From Bacteroidales bacterium (lineage in GTDB: Bacteria; Bacteroidota; Bacteroidia; Bacteroidales; JACABE01): a stretch of 57,961 bases of DNA. Shown piece by piece: positions 16,796 through 26,366 of this stretch. Made by a program: the position numbers and the translations under genes. The stretch's first letter is position 1. Every line of letters begins with the position of its first letter. The DNA is taken from assembly GCA_023251515.1 (NCBI GenBank), contig JAHEYQ010000028.1:1-57961 (forward strand), read 5' to 3'. The notes beneath the pieces were generated by a model, which saw only the letters and a list, made by a program, of their open reading frames with translations, did not search any database and was not told where the DNA came from.

Positions 16796-18835
16796 ATGAT
16801 GTACGACATTGTAGAACTTAACGAAAAGTTAGTTAACGAATTAAAAGAAATTGCCAAAGATTTAAACATTCCCAAATACGAGAAGCTTGTTAAACAGGAC
16901 TTGATTTACAAAATCTTAGATCATCAGGCAGCAAATCCAAGCAAAGAGTTGCTTGAGATGGAGCGTAAAATGGAAAAAAATGATTTTTCGCAAAATAAAC
17001 GCAAAAGGATTACACCGGATAATAACATTAAAAAACAAAATCCGGCTACTGCTAATCCTGAAAAAAGAAATAATGATCAAGCTGCTGTAACAGCTAAACC
17101 ACAAGGCAAACCAAAACCTCAGGAAAAGAAAATAGAATTACAAAAAGAAAATATGATTTCAGAAAAAGTTTCTGAAGTAAAAGTTGAACTTGAAAAACCA
17201 AAAACTGAAAAAATGCTTGACCCTGAAAAACTAAAAATAGAAAAAATGATTGAACCAGATAATATTATAACAGAAAACAATACAGAATCAGAAAAGCCAA
17301 AAGCACCACAAGCTGAGAAAAAAATAATCAAAAAACCTGAAATCAAAGCAAAAACAGAAGTTGCTGCTACTGATGATGAAAAAAAATATCCGCACAAGCC
17401 ACTTTCAAAACTGGTTTCTCAACAAAAAAGATTATCAGAAAAGAAATTTGATGATGAAGATTTAATGAATTTGGATGATTTTAAAATTGAAGAAATTTTA
17501 GATAGCATACCAGAACCTGAAATCGTAATTACACTTCCACAAAAACAGGATGAAGAAGTAAAAATTTCAGCAGAAATAAAACCTGAACGCAAAATTTTAC
17601 CAAATATTAATCGTCCGGAACCTATTTTTAAAACAAAACAGGAAGAAAAGCCAATTGAAGAAAAAATAAAAGAACTGAAACCAAAAGAAGAAAAAATAAA
17701 AGAAGAATTTAACGATTTCGAAACCAGCATCGTAAGCGAAGGTGTTTTGGAAATGATGCCCGATGGCTATGGTTTTTTACGTTCTTCAGATTATAATTAT
17801 TTAAATTCACCTGACGATATTTATGTTTCACAATCGCAGATTAAATTATTTGGTTTAAAAACCGGTGATACCGTTAAAGGAGCTATTCGTCCGCCAAAAG
17901 ATGGAGAAAAATATTTTCCACTTATCAGAGTTGATTTAATTAACGGAAGAAAACCTGAAGATGTAAGAGACAGGATTCCATTTGATTACCTAAAACCTTT
18001 ATTTCCTGAAGAAAAATTTATTTTAACAGGACATAAAGAATCAACCATGTCAACCCGTATTATCGATATGTTTACGCCTATAGGTAAAGGGCAACGTGGA
18101 TTAATTGTAGCTCAACCAAAGACTGGTAAAACGGTTTTACTTAAAGAAGTTGCCAACGCAATTGCAGCAAATCATCCGGAAGCATATATGATAGTATTGC
18201 TTATAGATGAACGTCCTGAGGAAGTTACCGACATGGAACGCAGTGTAAATGCAGAAGTAATTTCATCAACCTTTGATGAACCTGCTGAACGTCATGTAAA
18301 AATTGCCAATATAGTTCTGGAAAAAGCCAAAAGATTAACCGAATGTGGTCATGATGTGGTTATACTTTTAGATTCAATTACACGTTTGGCAAGAGCATAC
18401 AATACCGTTTCACCAGCATCAGGCAAAGTACTGTCAGGTGGTGTTGAAGCCAATGCATTGCAAAAACCAAAACGTTTCTTTGGTGCAGCCCGTAAAATCG
18501 AAAACGGAGGTTCATTAACAATTATTGCAACAGCATTAATTGATACAGGTTCTAAAATGGATGAAGTAATCTTTGAAGAATTTAAAGGAACCGGCAATAT
18601 GGAATTGCAATTAGATCGTAAACTGGCTAACAAACGTATATTCCCTGCTATAGATATCGTTGCATCAAGTACACGTCGCGATGACTTATTGCTTGACAAA
18701 GATGTATTGCAACGTCTTTGGGTGTTACGTAATCATCTTTCTGATATGAATCCACTGGAAGCTATGGAATTCCTGAAAGAAAGAATGCGTTTTACACAAA
18801 CCAATGAAGAATTTTTAGTTTCGATGAATGGTTAA
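16796..18835 (+). CDS. rho: Transcription termination factor Rho
   Basis: Hexameric RNA-dependent ATPase that ends transcription. At 679 residues it is far longer than the 419 of E. coli. The order is an N-terminal Rho_N helical domain (about 1-50, [22 protein letters not shown]) and a Lys/Glu/Pro-rich low-complexity insertion (about 55-315). The cold-shock RNA-binding domain follows (about 318-390, [14 protein letters not shown]). The ATPase domain has Walker A AQPKTGKT, Walker [17 protein letters not shown] and the Q/R-loop segments. The insertion is usual in Bacteroidota Rho and probably binds RNA or drives condensation. Two ATGs are adjacent (16796 and 16799); homologues start MYDI, so the second may be the true one. 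Confidence 0.97.
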   Translation: MMYDIVELNEKLVNELKEIAKDLNIPKYEKLVKQDLIYKILDHQAANPSKELLEMERKMEKNDFSQNKRKRITPDNNIKKQNPATANPEKRNNDQAAVTAKPQGKPKPQEKKIELQKENMISEKVSEVKVELEKPKTEKMLDPEKLKIEKMIEPDNIITENNTESEKPKAPQAEKKIIKKPEIKAKTEVAATDDEKKYPHKPLSKLVSQQKRLSEKKFDDEDLMNLDDFKIEEILDSIPEPEIVITLPQKQDEEVKISAEIKPERKILPNINRPEPIFKTKQEEKPIEEKIKELKPKEEKIKEEFNDFETSIVSEGVLEMMPDGYGFLRSSDYNYLNSPDDIYVSQSQIKLFGLKTGDTVKGAIRPPKDGEKYFPLIRVDLINGRKPEDVRDRIPFDYLKPLFPEEKFILTGHKESTMSTRIIDMFTPIGKGQRGLIVAQPKTGKTVLLKEVANAIAANHPEAYMIVLLIDERPEEVTDMERSVNAEVISSTFDEPAERHVKIANIVLEKAKRLTECGHDVVILLDSITRLARAYNTVSPASGKVLSGGVEANALQKPKRFFGAARKIENGGSLTIIATALIDTGSKMDEVIFEEFKGTGNMELQLDRKLANKRIFPAIDIVASSTRRDDLLLDKDVLQRLWVLRNHLSDMNPLEAMEFLKERMRFTQTNEEFLVSMNG

Positions 18836-18852
18836 TTAAAATATCTTTCAAT

Positions 18853-18886
18853 AAAAAAGCCGGATAAAAACTCCGGCTTTTTTTTA
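18853..18886 (+). terminator. rho terminator
   Basis: AAAGCCGGA pairs with TCCGGCTTT around a TAAAAAC loop, followed by a long T-run. Confidence 0.95.
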
Positions 18887-19077
18887 TTAAAAAATTTGCA
18901 ATTGCAGTAAGCTCATAATCATCCTGTAAATCGAAAAACAATATTTATCCTCTAATATCTGTTTGATAATGAAATAAAAAATGAACTAATTAATAAATCA
19001 CTTTGATATTAATTAAGCTTATTGTAAACAGAAAACCTTTTTCTAAGGGTAAAAACAAATGCTATATCGATTTTTTT
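18887..19077. other. Intergenic region after rho
   Basis: AT-rich spacer between the rho terminator and the promoter at 19078-19107; no gene or structured element seen. Confidence 0.6.
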
Positions 19078-19107
19078 TTTGCAATATTTCTGCTATTCTT
19101 AATTTTG
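19078..19107 (+). promoter_or_regulatory. Promoter of the VTC operon
   Basis: TTTG (19078-19081) and TAATTTTG (19100-19107) with an 18-bp spacer, 101 bp before the first gene. Confidence 0.75.
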
Positions 19108-19208
19108 CACTTAAATAAATTAATAATAAACTAATATTTACACATTACTGTTATATTATTTATTATTTTTGTTGTTTAAATTATACTTGTTAATAATAAT
19201 ACTTAAAT

Positions 19209-19706
19209 ATGAATAAAAAGAATTATATTTTTTCAATACTCTTATTTCTATCATTTTCTTTCGGAGCTTTTTCACAAAGCAAAAAAGACATTAGAAATAA
19301 TAAGATTGTATCAGAAACAGCTGTAATTACAATTACAGAAAGTGGTAAAGAAATAAGCTATAAGGATTCATATACTCTTTATGATAAAAACGGTAATGTA
19401 ATAGAACAAACTGAATATAACCGCGATGGAAGCATTAAAAATAAAGAAACAAACAAATTTGATGCGAATAAAAACAAAATAGAAACAACTGAATATAATG
19501 AAAAAGATAAAACTACCACAAAAACAACTTTTGTTTACGATAAAAATGATAATAAAATTCTGGAAACAGAATATGATAACAAAGGCAAAATCATAAAACA
19601 ATCAGCTTATATCTATAATAATAAGGGCTTTAAAACAGAAAAAAGAACAGTTGACGGAAATAAAAAATTAATTGCAATAAAAAAACATACTTACGCTACC
19701 AAATAA
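19209..19706 (+). CDS. Small secreted repeat protein
   Basis: A 165-residue protein with a signal peptide (about 1-22, FGAFSQ) and five or six short repeats of the form Y-D-K-N-G-N-x-I-x-x-T-E-Y (about 58-150). They resemble RHS/YD or MORN-like strand-turn repeats and are rich in Lys, Asn and Glu. The function is unknown. It starts an apparent operon: the next gene begins 2 bp after its stop. It could be an envelope partner of the VTC/DUF4956 proteins, but that is inference from position. Confidence 0.75.
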   Translation: MNKKNYIFSILLFLSFSFGAFSQSKKDIRNNKIVSETAVITITESGKEISYKDSYTLYDKNGNVIEQTEYNRDGSIKNKETNKFDANKNKIETTEYNEKDKTTTKTTFVYDKNDNKILETEYDNKGKIIKQSAYIYNNKGFKTEKRTVDGNKKLIAIKKHTYATK

Positions 19707-19708
19707 CA

Positions 19709-20464
19709 ATGGAAGAAATAAGCGAAATACTTAAAAAATTTGAACCTATTACTTTAGAAAAAATGGATAGTGTAAAACTGATGAACAGATCAGATACCAA
19801 GTTCATTTTCAAGGCAGAACAACTACCGGTTTTTTTAAATCAGTTAACTGACGAATTTTATGTATTGGATGTAAACGGTATCAGACAAAATAAATATGAA
19901 ACTTTATACTATGATACTGTTGATTTTAAATTCTATAACGACCACCAAAGAGGAAAGGCTGACAGAAATAAAGTAAGACACAGATTATATGTAGATTCAG
20001 GCTTACACTTTTTTGAAATAAAAAATAAAAACAACAAAGGCCGAACCATAAAAGAACGAATAAAGTTGAAACAACTTGAGTACAAAATTGAAGGCAAATC
20101 TGAAGCGTTTTTATTTAATAAAACTCAAATGAACGGCAAAGAACTTGAACCTAAATTATGGGGAAACTATACCCGCATTACATTAGTAAACAAACATTTA
20201 CCCGAACGTTTAACGATAGATACTAATTTGTTTTTTAAATTTGGAGAAAAAGAAAAATCATTACCTGAAATCGTAATTGCTGAATTAAAACAAGACAAAA
20301 GTTCGAAGTCCTTTTTTGCTCAGCTAATGAATAAATACCGCATAAAACAAGCATCTATCAGTAAATATTGTTATGGTGTAATCTTTTTATATAACAACAT
20401 CAAAATGAATAACTTTAAACCTAATTTAATAACTTTAAACAAAATATGCTATGGGAAAATTTAA
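19709..20464 (+). CDS. VTC-domain polyphosphate polymerase-like protein
   Basis: A 251-residue protein covering a VTC domain, the tunnel-fold polyphosphate polymerase domain of yeast Vtc4. Visible markers are the N-terminal LMNRSDTKFIF, NKYETLYYDT, the Arg/Lys-rich strand NKVRHRLYVDSGLHFFEIKNK, KERIKL and PERLTIDTNL. These basic and acidic residues line the tunnel in the family. It probably makes polyphosphate from nucleotide at the inner face of the membrane. Its end overlaps the DUF4956 gene by 14 bp, a pairing seen in many bacteria. The extreme C-terminus may be extended by read-through into the overlap. Confidence 0.88.
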   Translation: MEEISEILKKFEPITLEKMDSVKLMNRSDTKFIFKAEQLPVFLNQLTDEFYVLDVNGIRQNKYETLYYDTVDFKFYNDHQRGKADRNKVRHRLYVDSGLHFFEIKNKNNKGRTIKERIKLKQLEYKIEGKSEAFLFNKTQMNGKELEPKLWGNYTRITLVNKHLPERLTIDTNLFFKFGEKEKSLPEIVIAELKQDKSSKSFFAQLMNKYRIKQASISKYCYGVIFLYNNIKMNNFKPNLITLNKICYGKI

Positions 20465-21269
20465 AATATTTTTACTTTCTTTAATAATTGTCATGTTTTC
20501 AATGCCATATACAGTTTCAATGGCTCAAGAAGCACTTTCAAATAATTCATCACAGACAGAAACCGTTCAGGTTGATGAAAATGCAGGAAAAGAGAAAAAG
20601 AAAGATAAGAAAAAGAAAGATGATAAAGATTATGTAAAAGATGAAGTAGAGGTTAATCAGACTTTTTTTATCTCCTTTTTAATCAATATATTAACTGTAT
20701 TTATTATTGTCAGATTAATCTATTACAACAATTATCACAAGCAGGAAGTGTTTTTTACTTATTTTTTATTCAATATTGCCATATTTCTGCTCACGTTTTT
20801 GCTGAATAAGATAAAAATTTCGATGGGAGCTGCTTTTGGACTATTTGCAGTATTCTCGATGCTCAGATACCGCACAGAAGGAATATCAATGAAAGATATG
20901 ACTTATCTTTTCATTGTTATTACAGTTGGTTTGGTAAGCTCAATACAACTCGATTTTTTAGACTTGGCAATAATCAATGGTATTATTATCGTTTTCACTT
21001 ATTTACTTGATGGTAATATCTTTATAAAAAGAGAATATTCAAAAATTGTAAATTATGAAAAAATAGAACTAATACAACCCAATAGACAGGAAGAATTGCT
21101 GGAAGATTTAAAAGCAAGAACCGGATTAAAAATTCATCATGTATCAATAATAAAAATTGATTTTCTTAGAGATATGGCTATATTGAACATTTATTACTAT
21201 TTAGATAAAAGTAAAAGTATAAATGAAAAACAAAGTATTGTTGATTTTGAAGATAAACTTGTAGAATAA
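20451..21269 (+). CDS. DUF4956 membrane protein
   Basis: A 272-residue protein with a signal-like N-terminal segment (1-25), a highly charged Lys/Asp linker (about 45-68) and four hydrophobic segments (about 75-93, 100-118, 125-140 and 148-185). The conserved DUF4956 core AAFGLFAVFSMLRYRTEGISMKDMTYLF follows the third, and a C-terminal cytosolic domain completes it. It is translationally coupled to the VTC-domain gene. A role as membrane anchor or channel for polyphosphate made by the VTC enzyme is inferred from this coupling. Confidence 0.88.
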   Translation: MGKFKIFLLSLIIVMFSMPYTVSMAQEALSNNSSQTETVQVDENAGKEKKKDKKKKDDKDYVKDEVEVNQTFFISFLINILTVFIIVRLIYYNNYHKQEVFFTYFLFNIAIFLLTFLLNKIKISMGAAFGLFAVFSMLRYRTEGISMKDMTYLFIVITVGLVSSIQLDFLDLAIINGIIIVFTYLLDGNIFIKREYSKIVNYEKIELIQPNRQEELLEDLKARTGLKIHHVSIIKIDFLRDMAILNIYYYLDKSKSINEKQSIVDFEDKLVE

Positions 21270-21283
21270 CAATTTATCTGAAT

Positions 21284-21319
21284 AAAAAAGGCTGTCAATT
21301 ACAAAAGACAGCCTTTTTT
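21284..21319 (+). terminator. Terminator of the VTC operon
   Basis: GGCTGTC pairs with GACAGCC, preceded by an A-run and followed by a T-run, so it may act in both directions. Confidence 0.93.
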
Positions 21320-21400
21320 ATTTAATCCCAACAATGCAATTTTTAAGAGGTAAAAACTGATAATTCATCTATTTAATTTTCAATCAGCATAATTCATGAT

Positions 21401-21408
21401 TAATTTTG
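21401..21408 (+). promoter_or_regulatory. Candidate -7 box for the PqqD-like gene
   Basis: TAATTTTG lies inside the first codons of a longer possible reading frame that begins at 21396. If it is the promoter, the start must be the downstream ATG at 21423. Confidence 0.55.
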
Positions 21409-21422
21409 AAGAAAAAATATAT

Positions 21423-21677
21423 ATGCAAATATTTAAAGATTTAGCAATCAGTGAAAATGGATTAATTTTTAATCCGCATAACGGAGAATCATTTAAAATA
21501 AATCAAATAGGTATTGAAATATTAAAAATGATGAATAAAAATACTGAATATGAAGAAATTATAAATTTTTTAATAAAGAAGTATGATGAAGAAAAAAATA
21601 CTATTGAAAAAGATTTTTATGATTTTATCAATTGTTTGAGCCGTTATCAATTAATTGATGAAAAGAGATCATTTTGA
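21423..21677 (+). CDS. PqqD-like small protein
   Basis: An 84-residue protein of the PqqD fold. MQIFKDLAISENGLIFNPHNGESFKIN matches the usual opening of family members, in which the phrase 'FNP..GESF..N..G..I' is the core. Such proteins act as peptide-binding chaperones of radical SAM or ATP-grasp enzymes, but no such partner is nearby. I chose the ATG at 21423 over 21396 because homology begins here and a TAATTTTG box overlaps the earlier start. It sits 51 bp before the LytS-type kinase, which may have its own promoter. Confidence 0.75.
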   Translation: MQIFKDLAISENGLIFNPHNGESFKINQIGIEILKMMNKNTEYEEIINFLIKKYDEEKNTIEKDFYDFINCLSRYQLIDEKRSF

Positions 21678-21709
21678 GTAAAAAATCTAAATAATTAATT
21701 TGTTTTTAG

Positions 21710-21717
21710 TAAATTTG
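21710..21717 (+). promoter_or_regulatory. Candidate -7 box for the lytS-like gene
   Basis: TAAATTTG, 12 bp before the ATG at 21729. The short distance suggests a near-leaderless mRNA or use of the later ATG at 21750. Confidence 0.45.
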
Positions 21718-21728
21718 AAGATAATTAG

Positions 21729-22838
21729 ATGATGATTAATAATCAGACAATGAATAATAAAATTAAAATTCTAATACATATTGCCATTTGGGGAATCTTA
21801 TTCGTTTTTTTCCCTTTGCTCATATATATAGATTCTATGTACGATACAATATTTCTGAGAAGAAGTATTGTACAAACCATCATTTTTATCTGTATTTTTT
21901 ATTTGAATTATTTCATTTTGATTCCTAAATTGTATTTCAAAAATAGAATTATCGCATATGTAACTTCAATATTCTTTTTATTAATTTTATCAGTGTTTAT
22001 TTTTAATTACCAAGAAAATATTAACGATGCCAAGATGGAATCAATGCGGAATGAGATGCATTTTGGCAAGGATTTCAAACCTGGATTTGAAAATTCTGAG
22101 AAAAATAAAATGCCCAAATTCTCACCAAGACCTTCAAAAAAATGGCCATATTACAATTTTGTACTTATTTCTTTATTGATAGCGGGAATAAGTTTGGGTT
22201 TGCGATTGTCTGAAAAATTAATTCAAAATGAAAGAAGCAGAAAAGAGGTTGAAAAAGAAAAACTAAATTCAGAATTAGCATTTCTTAAAAATCAGGTAAG
22301 TCCTCATTTTTTCTTTAATACTCTGAATAATATCTATAGTTTGGTGGAAGTCAATACAGCAGAAGGACAAAAAGCAATTATACAACTCTCAAAATTAATG
22401 CGTTACCTGCTTTATGAATCTGAACACGGCAACACTCTATTAAGTAGAGAAATTGAATTTATGAGCAATTTTGTAGATTTAATGAAACTTAGGCTATCAT
22501 CGAAAGTAGAACTTAAAGTTGTTTTTCCAAAAAAATACAACGATTTTGAAATCCCTCCCCTATTGTTTATTTCTTTTATTGAAAACGCTTTTAAGCATGG
22601 AATCAGTTATATTGAGCCTTCTTTTATTAATATAAATATGAGCATAAATAAAAAAGAGATGTATTTCTGGTGCAGTAATAGTTTGATAACCAAAGAAAAA
22701 GAAGACATAAAAACAGCTTCAGGAATTGGACTTGAAAATGTAAAAAAACGTTTGGATTTGCTTTATCCAGACAAACACAGTTTGATTATAAATAAAACTG
22801 AAGTATTTTATAGTGTAGCACTTACAATAGAAATCTAA
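21729..22838 (+). CDS. LytS/YehU-type sensor histidine kinase
   Basis: A 369-residue membrane kinase. It has four hydrophobic segments (about 14-32, 47-68, 75-93 and 141-160) with a charged loop between the third and fourth. The His_kinase domain has the phospho-acceptor in FLKNQVSPHFFFNTLNN (His193) and the ATP-binding N box IENAFKHG, then GIGLENVKKRL. The final segment is short, as usual in this family. The response regulator follows after 11 bp. The signal is unknown. An ATG at 21750 is an alternative start. Confidence 0.92.
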   Translation: MMINNQTMNNKIKILIHIAIWGILFVFFPLLIYIDSMYDTIFLRRSIVQTIIFICIFYLNYFILIPKLYFKNRIIAYVTSIFFLLILSVFIFNYQENINDAKMESMRNEMHFGKDFKPGFENSEKNKMPKFSPRPSKKWPYYNFVLISLLIAGISLGLRLSEKLIQNERSRKEVEKEKLNSELAFLKNQVSPHFFFNTLNNIYSLVEVNTAEGQKAIIQLSKLMRYLLYESEHGNTLLSREIEFMSNFVDLMKLRLSSKVELKVVFPKKYNDFEIPPLLFISFIENAFKHGISYIEPSFININMSINKKEMYFWCSNSLITKEKEDIKTASGIGLENVKKRLDLLYPDKHSLIINKTEVFYSVALTIEI

Positions 22839-22849
22839 TTTAAAAAAGT

Positions 22850-23563
22850 ATGATAAAAACAATTGCAATAGATGATGAGCCACTGGCGCTTCAAAGATTA
22901 ATCAGTTATATTGAAAAAACACCATTTTTGGAACTTACTGCTTCATTTGAAAGTGCATTAACTGCAATGGAATTTATTGAAAAAGAAAAAGTTGATTTGA
23001 TTTTTTTGGATATACAGATGCCTGATTTATCGGGAACCGAATTCGCAAGAACTTTAAAAAATCCACCAAAAATTGTTTTTACAACTGCCTATGAAAAATA
23101 TGCAATTGAAGGATTTAAATTAGATGCAATTGATTATTTGTTAAAGCCTTATGACTATGAAGAATTTCTGATTGCAGCACAAAAAGCAAAAAAATATATT
23201 ATGCTTGAAAACTCAATAGAACCGAATTCAGAATCAAATAATGAGTTTTTGTTTGTAAAATCTGACTATAAAACAAAAAAAATAATTTTTAATGATATTT
23301 TATATATCGAAGGTTTAAAGGATTACATTAAAGTATATTTATACAATGAATTAAATCCTTTATTATCAATAAACTCATTAAAATCAATAGAGCAAAAACT
23401 ACCTTCAAACAAATTTATGAGAGTACATCGTTCATTTATCGTAAATCTCGATAGAATTGAGGTAATAGAAAGATCCAGAATTGTTTTCGGCAAAATATAT
23501 ATACCAATTAGTGATCAATACAAAGATAAATTCCAAGACTATCTTGATAGAAACTTAGTTTAA
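22850..23563 (+). CDS. LytTR-family response regulator
   Basis: A 237-residue cytosolic regulator. The receiver domain (1-118) has the acidic pocket DDE (8-10), phospho-acceptor Asp54 in LDIQMPD and the conserved Lys99 in LLKPYD. The C-terminal LytTR DNA-binding domain (about 133-235) shows ILYIEGLKDYIKVYL, FMRVHRSFIVNLDRIE and the closing beta strands. It pairs with the upstream LytS-type kinase. Targets cannot be told from the window. Confidence 0.95.
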   Translation: MIKTIAIDDEPLALQRLISYIEKTPFLELTASFESALTAMEFIEKEKVDLIFLDIQMPDLSGTEFARTLKNPPKIVFTTAYEKYAIEGFKLDAIDYLLKPYDYEEFLIAAQKAKKYIMLENSIEPNSESNNEFLFVKSDYKTKKIIFNDILYIEGLKDYIKVYLYNELNPLLSINSLKSIEQKLPSNKFMRVHRSFIVNLDRIEVIERSRIVFGKIYIPISDQYKDKFQDYLDRNLV

Positions 23564-23609
23564 ATAATACGTTTAGTTTTTTTGGGGAATGATTCCCTTT
23601 TTGTGATGT

Positions 23610-23645
23610 TTAAGAAGCTGTCTGAAAAGGCAGCTTTTATTTTGT
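23610..23645 (+). terminator. Terminator after the LytTR gene
   Basis: AAGCTG pairs with CAGCTT followed by TTATTTT. It overlaps the stop codon of the convergent SDR gene. Confidence 0.75.
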
Positions 23646-25052
23646 CAGATTTTTCAGCATTCCATGAAAAATGAATCCATGAAAAGGATAAACTGAAAAC
23701 CAATACAATCTGCCCCAAAGACCTTTAGGACGGAAAGTTGCTGTTTGAATAAGATAATTATCTTTTATTATAAATTCAAGCCAGGCATCGCCTGGCAATT
23801 TCATTTCGGCAAATAACAAAAGTCTTTTTTCTGCTTTATCAGCATACAATACCCTCCAAAAATCGATGCTATCGCCTGTATTAATTGAAGTCGGATTACT
23901 TCTACCTCTTCTTAAACCAACACCACCGGCCAATTTATCAATAAATCCACGCAATTGCCATAAAAAATCTGCATAATACCAACCACACTCCCCTCCTATT
24001 TTCCATATTCTATCTAATGTTTTCTCTGTATTATTTATTTGCATCATCCTTTTATCAATAAAACATCCGAAAATCGGAACATGAATATATTCGGAAATAT
24101 TAACATCAAATCTTCCACTTATCAATGAATCTTTCCAACTCGAAATTATTTCATTTGTTTCAATCTTTGTAAATGCGTTTTTTAAAGCAGCTTCATATGT
24201 TAGAGGATTAATTTCCAATATATTATTAATAGAATTATTACGGCAAATAACTTCCACTTTCATACTTTCGACCAAAGCTATAGCAAGTTTATATGAAGTT
24301 GAGGTTACAAAATACAACCAATAGGATGATAATCGTGGAGTCATTATTGGTACAACAAATATTTTCCGCTTTAAACCTCTTATTTTTGCAAATTTCAATA
24401 GCATATCCTTATAACTTAAAATATCGGGGCCACCAATATCAAAATCTTTATTATATGTTTTTTCATTGAAAAGACTTCTGAATAAAATATTAATTACATC
24501 TGCAATCCCTATTGGTTGACATTTGGTATTCAACCATTTAGGAGTAATCATTATAGGAAGTTTTTCAACCAAATCTCTAATAATTTCAAAAGATGCACTA
24601 CCTGAACCTATAATTATTCCTGCTCGTAAGGCTGTAAATGAATAATTACCTTTACTTAACTCATCTTCAACTGCTTTACGTGAAGAAAGATGAACTGATA
24701 GTGATTTTTCGTTTACAATTCCACTCAAATAAATTACATGCCTAACATTTGTTTCACTTATTTTTTCTTTAAAGTTTTTTGCTGAAAGCAATTCTAAATC
24801 TTTATAATCAGTTTGTGTTGACATTGAATGCATTAAATAATATGCACCGTCTATATTCAGGGGTATTTTATTTAAACTTTCTTTCTTCAAAAAATCTATT
24901 TCTATAACTTCCAGATTTCTAGAATTAACACCCTGATAATGAAATCGGTTTTTGTCTCTAACACAACAAATTACTTGATATTCCGCAGCAAGAAGCAGGG
25001 GTAACAAACGTTTTCCTATATAACCGGTAGCACCGGTAAGTAATATTTTCAT
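23637..25052 (-). CDS. SDR-family oxidoreductase fused to DUF2867
   Basis: A 471-residue protein. The N-terminal 300 residues form an atypical NAD(P)-binding SDR (GATGYIGKRLLPLLL, glycine motif 7-13; LMHSMS and YLSGI strands) like the complex-I-assembly and YwnB types. The C-terminal DUF2867 domain (about 320-471) carries GGECGWYYADFLWQLRGFIDKL, GDSIDFWRV and the final LYWFSVYPFHGFIFHGML. This fusion is common in environmental bacteria; the substrate is unknown. It stands alone and convergent to the LytTR gene. Confidence 0.9.
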   Translation of the reverse strand: MKILLTGATGYIGKRLLPLLLAAEYQVICCVRDKNRFHYQGVNSRNLEVIEIDFLKKESLNKIPLNIDGAYYLMHSMSTQTDYKDLELLSAKNFKEKISETNVRHVIYLSGIVNEKSLSVHLSSRKAVEDELSKGNYSFTALRAGIIIGSGSASFEIIRDLVEKLPIMITPKWLNTKCQPIGIADVINILFRSLFNEKTYNKDFDIGGPDILSYKDMLLKFAKIRGLKRKIFVVPIMTPRLSSYWLYFVTSTSYKLAIALVESMKVEVICRNNSINNILEINPLTYEAALKNAFTKIETNEIISSWKDSLISGRFDVNISEYIHVPIFGCFIDKRMMQINNTEKTLDRIWKIGGECGWYYADFLWQLRGFIDKLAGGVGLRRGRSNPTSINTGDSIDFWRVLYADKAEKRLLLFAEMKLPGDAWLEFIIKDNYLIQTATFRPKGLWGRLYWFSVYPFHGFIFHGMLKNLTK

Positions 25053-25216
25053 GTGTTTTTTTTAAAAATTTAGTTGTCAGATGAAACTAGCTTAACAAAC
25101 TTCCGAAAGTACTTGAATATTTGACTAAATATAGTTTCATTTAATTGATTTTTAATAAATAACAATAATTATTATATTAAGTTTCATCTGTTTATTTTTT
25201 TTTAATTTATTTGTAC

Positions 25217-25290
25217 ATATGGAACTCGCCAAATAAACATCCTCCAGTGTGTGAATATTTTCTCATGGCTCATTTCATAAAACTCTTCCA
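25217..25290. repeat. Dispersed intergenic repeat, copy 2
   Basis: Shares the ordered blocks AACATCCT, GTGTG, AATATTTT and TCATTTCAT with 10921-10985. Conserved order with small gaps argues against chance similarity. Confidence 0.45.
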
Positions 25291-25345
25291 ATCATCAAAA
25301 TAAGTCATTCAATAAAATTTATTTATTACAAATTATCAGATATAT

Positions 25346-25353
25346 TATTTTTG
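25346..25353 (+). promoter_or_regulatory. Candidate -7 box for the OsmC gene
   Basis: TATTTTTG, 25 bp before the start codon; no clear -33 box. Confidence 0.5.
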
Positions 25354-25378
25354 CAAAACATTTAATAATTTCAATAAT

Positions 25379-25819
25379 ATGAATAATCAAATAATAAATA
25401 GTAACGAACTTAGTATTAATATCAGTCTTATTAACAACAAATTACATTTTATAGGTAATGCAGAAAATAAAGAACAAATATCTATAGATTATATACCTCC
25501 TTATGGAGATAATTTGGGGCATACTTCATTGGAATTATTTTTATTAAGTTTATCTTCCTGCCTTGGAAGCTCTGTTTTATTACTTTTACGAAAAATGAAC
25601 AAAAATATAATCTCATTTTCGATAAAAACAAACGGAAATCGACGCGAAACACATCCTACTTGTTTCGAAAAGATAAATATTCAACTAATTATCGAATCTG
25701 ACAACACTAAAGCTGATGACATAGAAAAAGCAATTAAACTATCTGAAGAAAGCATTTGTCCTGTTTGGGCAATGATAAAAGGAAATGTGGAAGTTCATGT
25801 TAACTATTCTATCATTTAA
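25379..25819 (+). CDS. OsmC-family protein
   Basis: A 146-residue OsmC/Ohr-fold protein. Two conserved cysteines are present: Cys61 in LSSCLGSS and Cys127 in ESICPVWAMI, the pair used for thiol-dependent reduction of organic hydroperoxides. The central GHTSLELFLLSLSSC helix and the C-terminal beta strand VEVHVNYS are typical. It belongs to the broad OsmC-like group rather than clearly to Ohr. Cytosolic, monocistronic. Confidence 0.9.
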   Translation: MNNQIINSNELSINISLINNKLHFIGNAENKEQISIDYIPPYGDNLGHTSLELFLLSLSSCLGSSVLLLLRKMNKNIISFSIKTNGNRRETHPTCFEKINIQLIIESDNTKADDIEKAIKLSEESICPVWAMIKGNVEVHVNYSII

Positions 25820-25896
25820 GTTAAATGGTTTTTAAGCAAAAATATCTATAAATCAAATTTGTGTATGAGTTTCAGACATTAGTTATTCTTTTTTGT

Positions 25897-25904
25897 TACC
25901 TTTG
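25897..25904 (+). promoter_or_regulatory. Candidate -7 box
   Basis: TACCTTTG, 32 bp before the start of the next small gene. Confidence 0.5.
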
Positions 25905-25936
25905 TACTTTTACTACTTATCATTAAAAATAATTTT

Positions 25937-26257
25937 ATGTCAAATTCTCAAATTTATCTTTCGCTTTGGAAAAAACAGTTACCAGCAATCAAATCATTCA
26001 TTGAAAGTGATTCCTATTTTAAATCTATACAATTAACAGAAGATGAATTCACAAATCTTGAAAAAAGAGAAAAATATTCTTTCAATCTTGAATACCTGAA
26101 TGGTTCAATTTTTCACAAATTTGAAATTTCATCTATTGCAAAAGATTTAGATACTGCACTTAACGAAAATAAAGATATTTGCAACCTGATAGATTCAGGT
26201 CATTTTAATTTCAAACTAACAAGCAGTTTTGTATTTAAAATGAGCAAACTAACCTAA
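25937..26257 (+). CDS. Hypothetical protein, 106 residues
   Basis: No family recognised. It is soluble, Lys/Ser-rich, with a regular coding pattern, its own -7 box, and a clean stop before the tRNA terminator. No signal peptide or membrane segment. It does not overlap other genes and is probably real. Confidence 0.6.
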   Translation: MSNSQIYLSLWKKQLPAIKSFIESDSYFKSIQLTEDEFTNLEKREKYSFNLEYLNGSIFHKFEISSIAKDLDTALNENKDICNLIDSGHFNFKLTSSFVFKMSKLT

Positions 26258-26323
26258 AAAAGGAATCAAAAGATTTGATATTGAAACAATACAATTTGTA
26301 TGCAATTATGCGATAATAAAAAC

Positions 26324-26360
26324 AAAAAAGCACCTACAAATCTTTGTAAGTGCTTGATTC
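26324..26360 (-). terminator. Terminator of the tRNA operon
   Basis: On the minus strand an AAGCACTTACAAA/TTTGTAGGTGCTT stem-loop is followed by a T-run. It lies just past the tRNA-Gln 3' end. Confidence 0.92.
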
Positions 26361-26366
26361 TCTTTG

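Larger units (their letters stand above)
25053..25378. other. Divergent intergenic region
   Basis: AT-rich region between the leftward SDR gene and the rightward OsmC gene. It holds the second copy of a dispersed repeat (25217-25290) and a -7 box at 25346-25353. No gene is seen. Confidence 0.6.
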
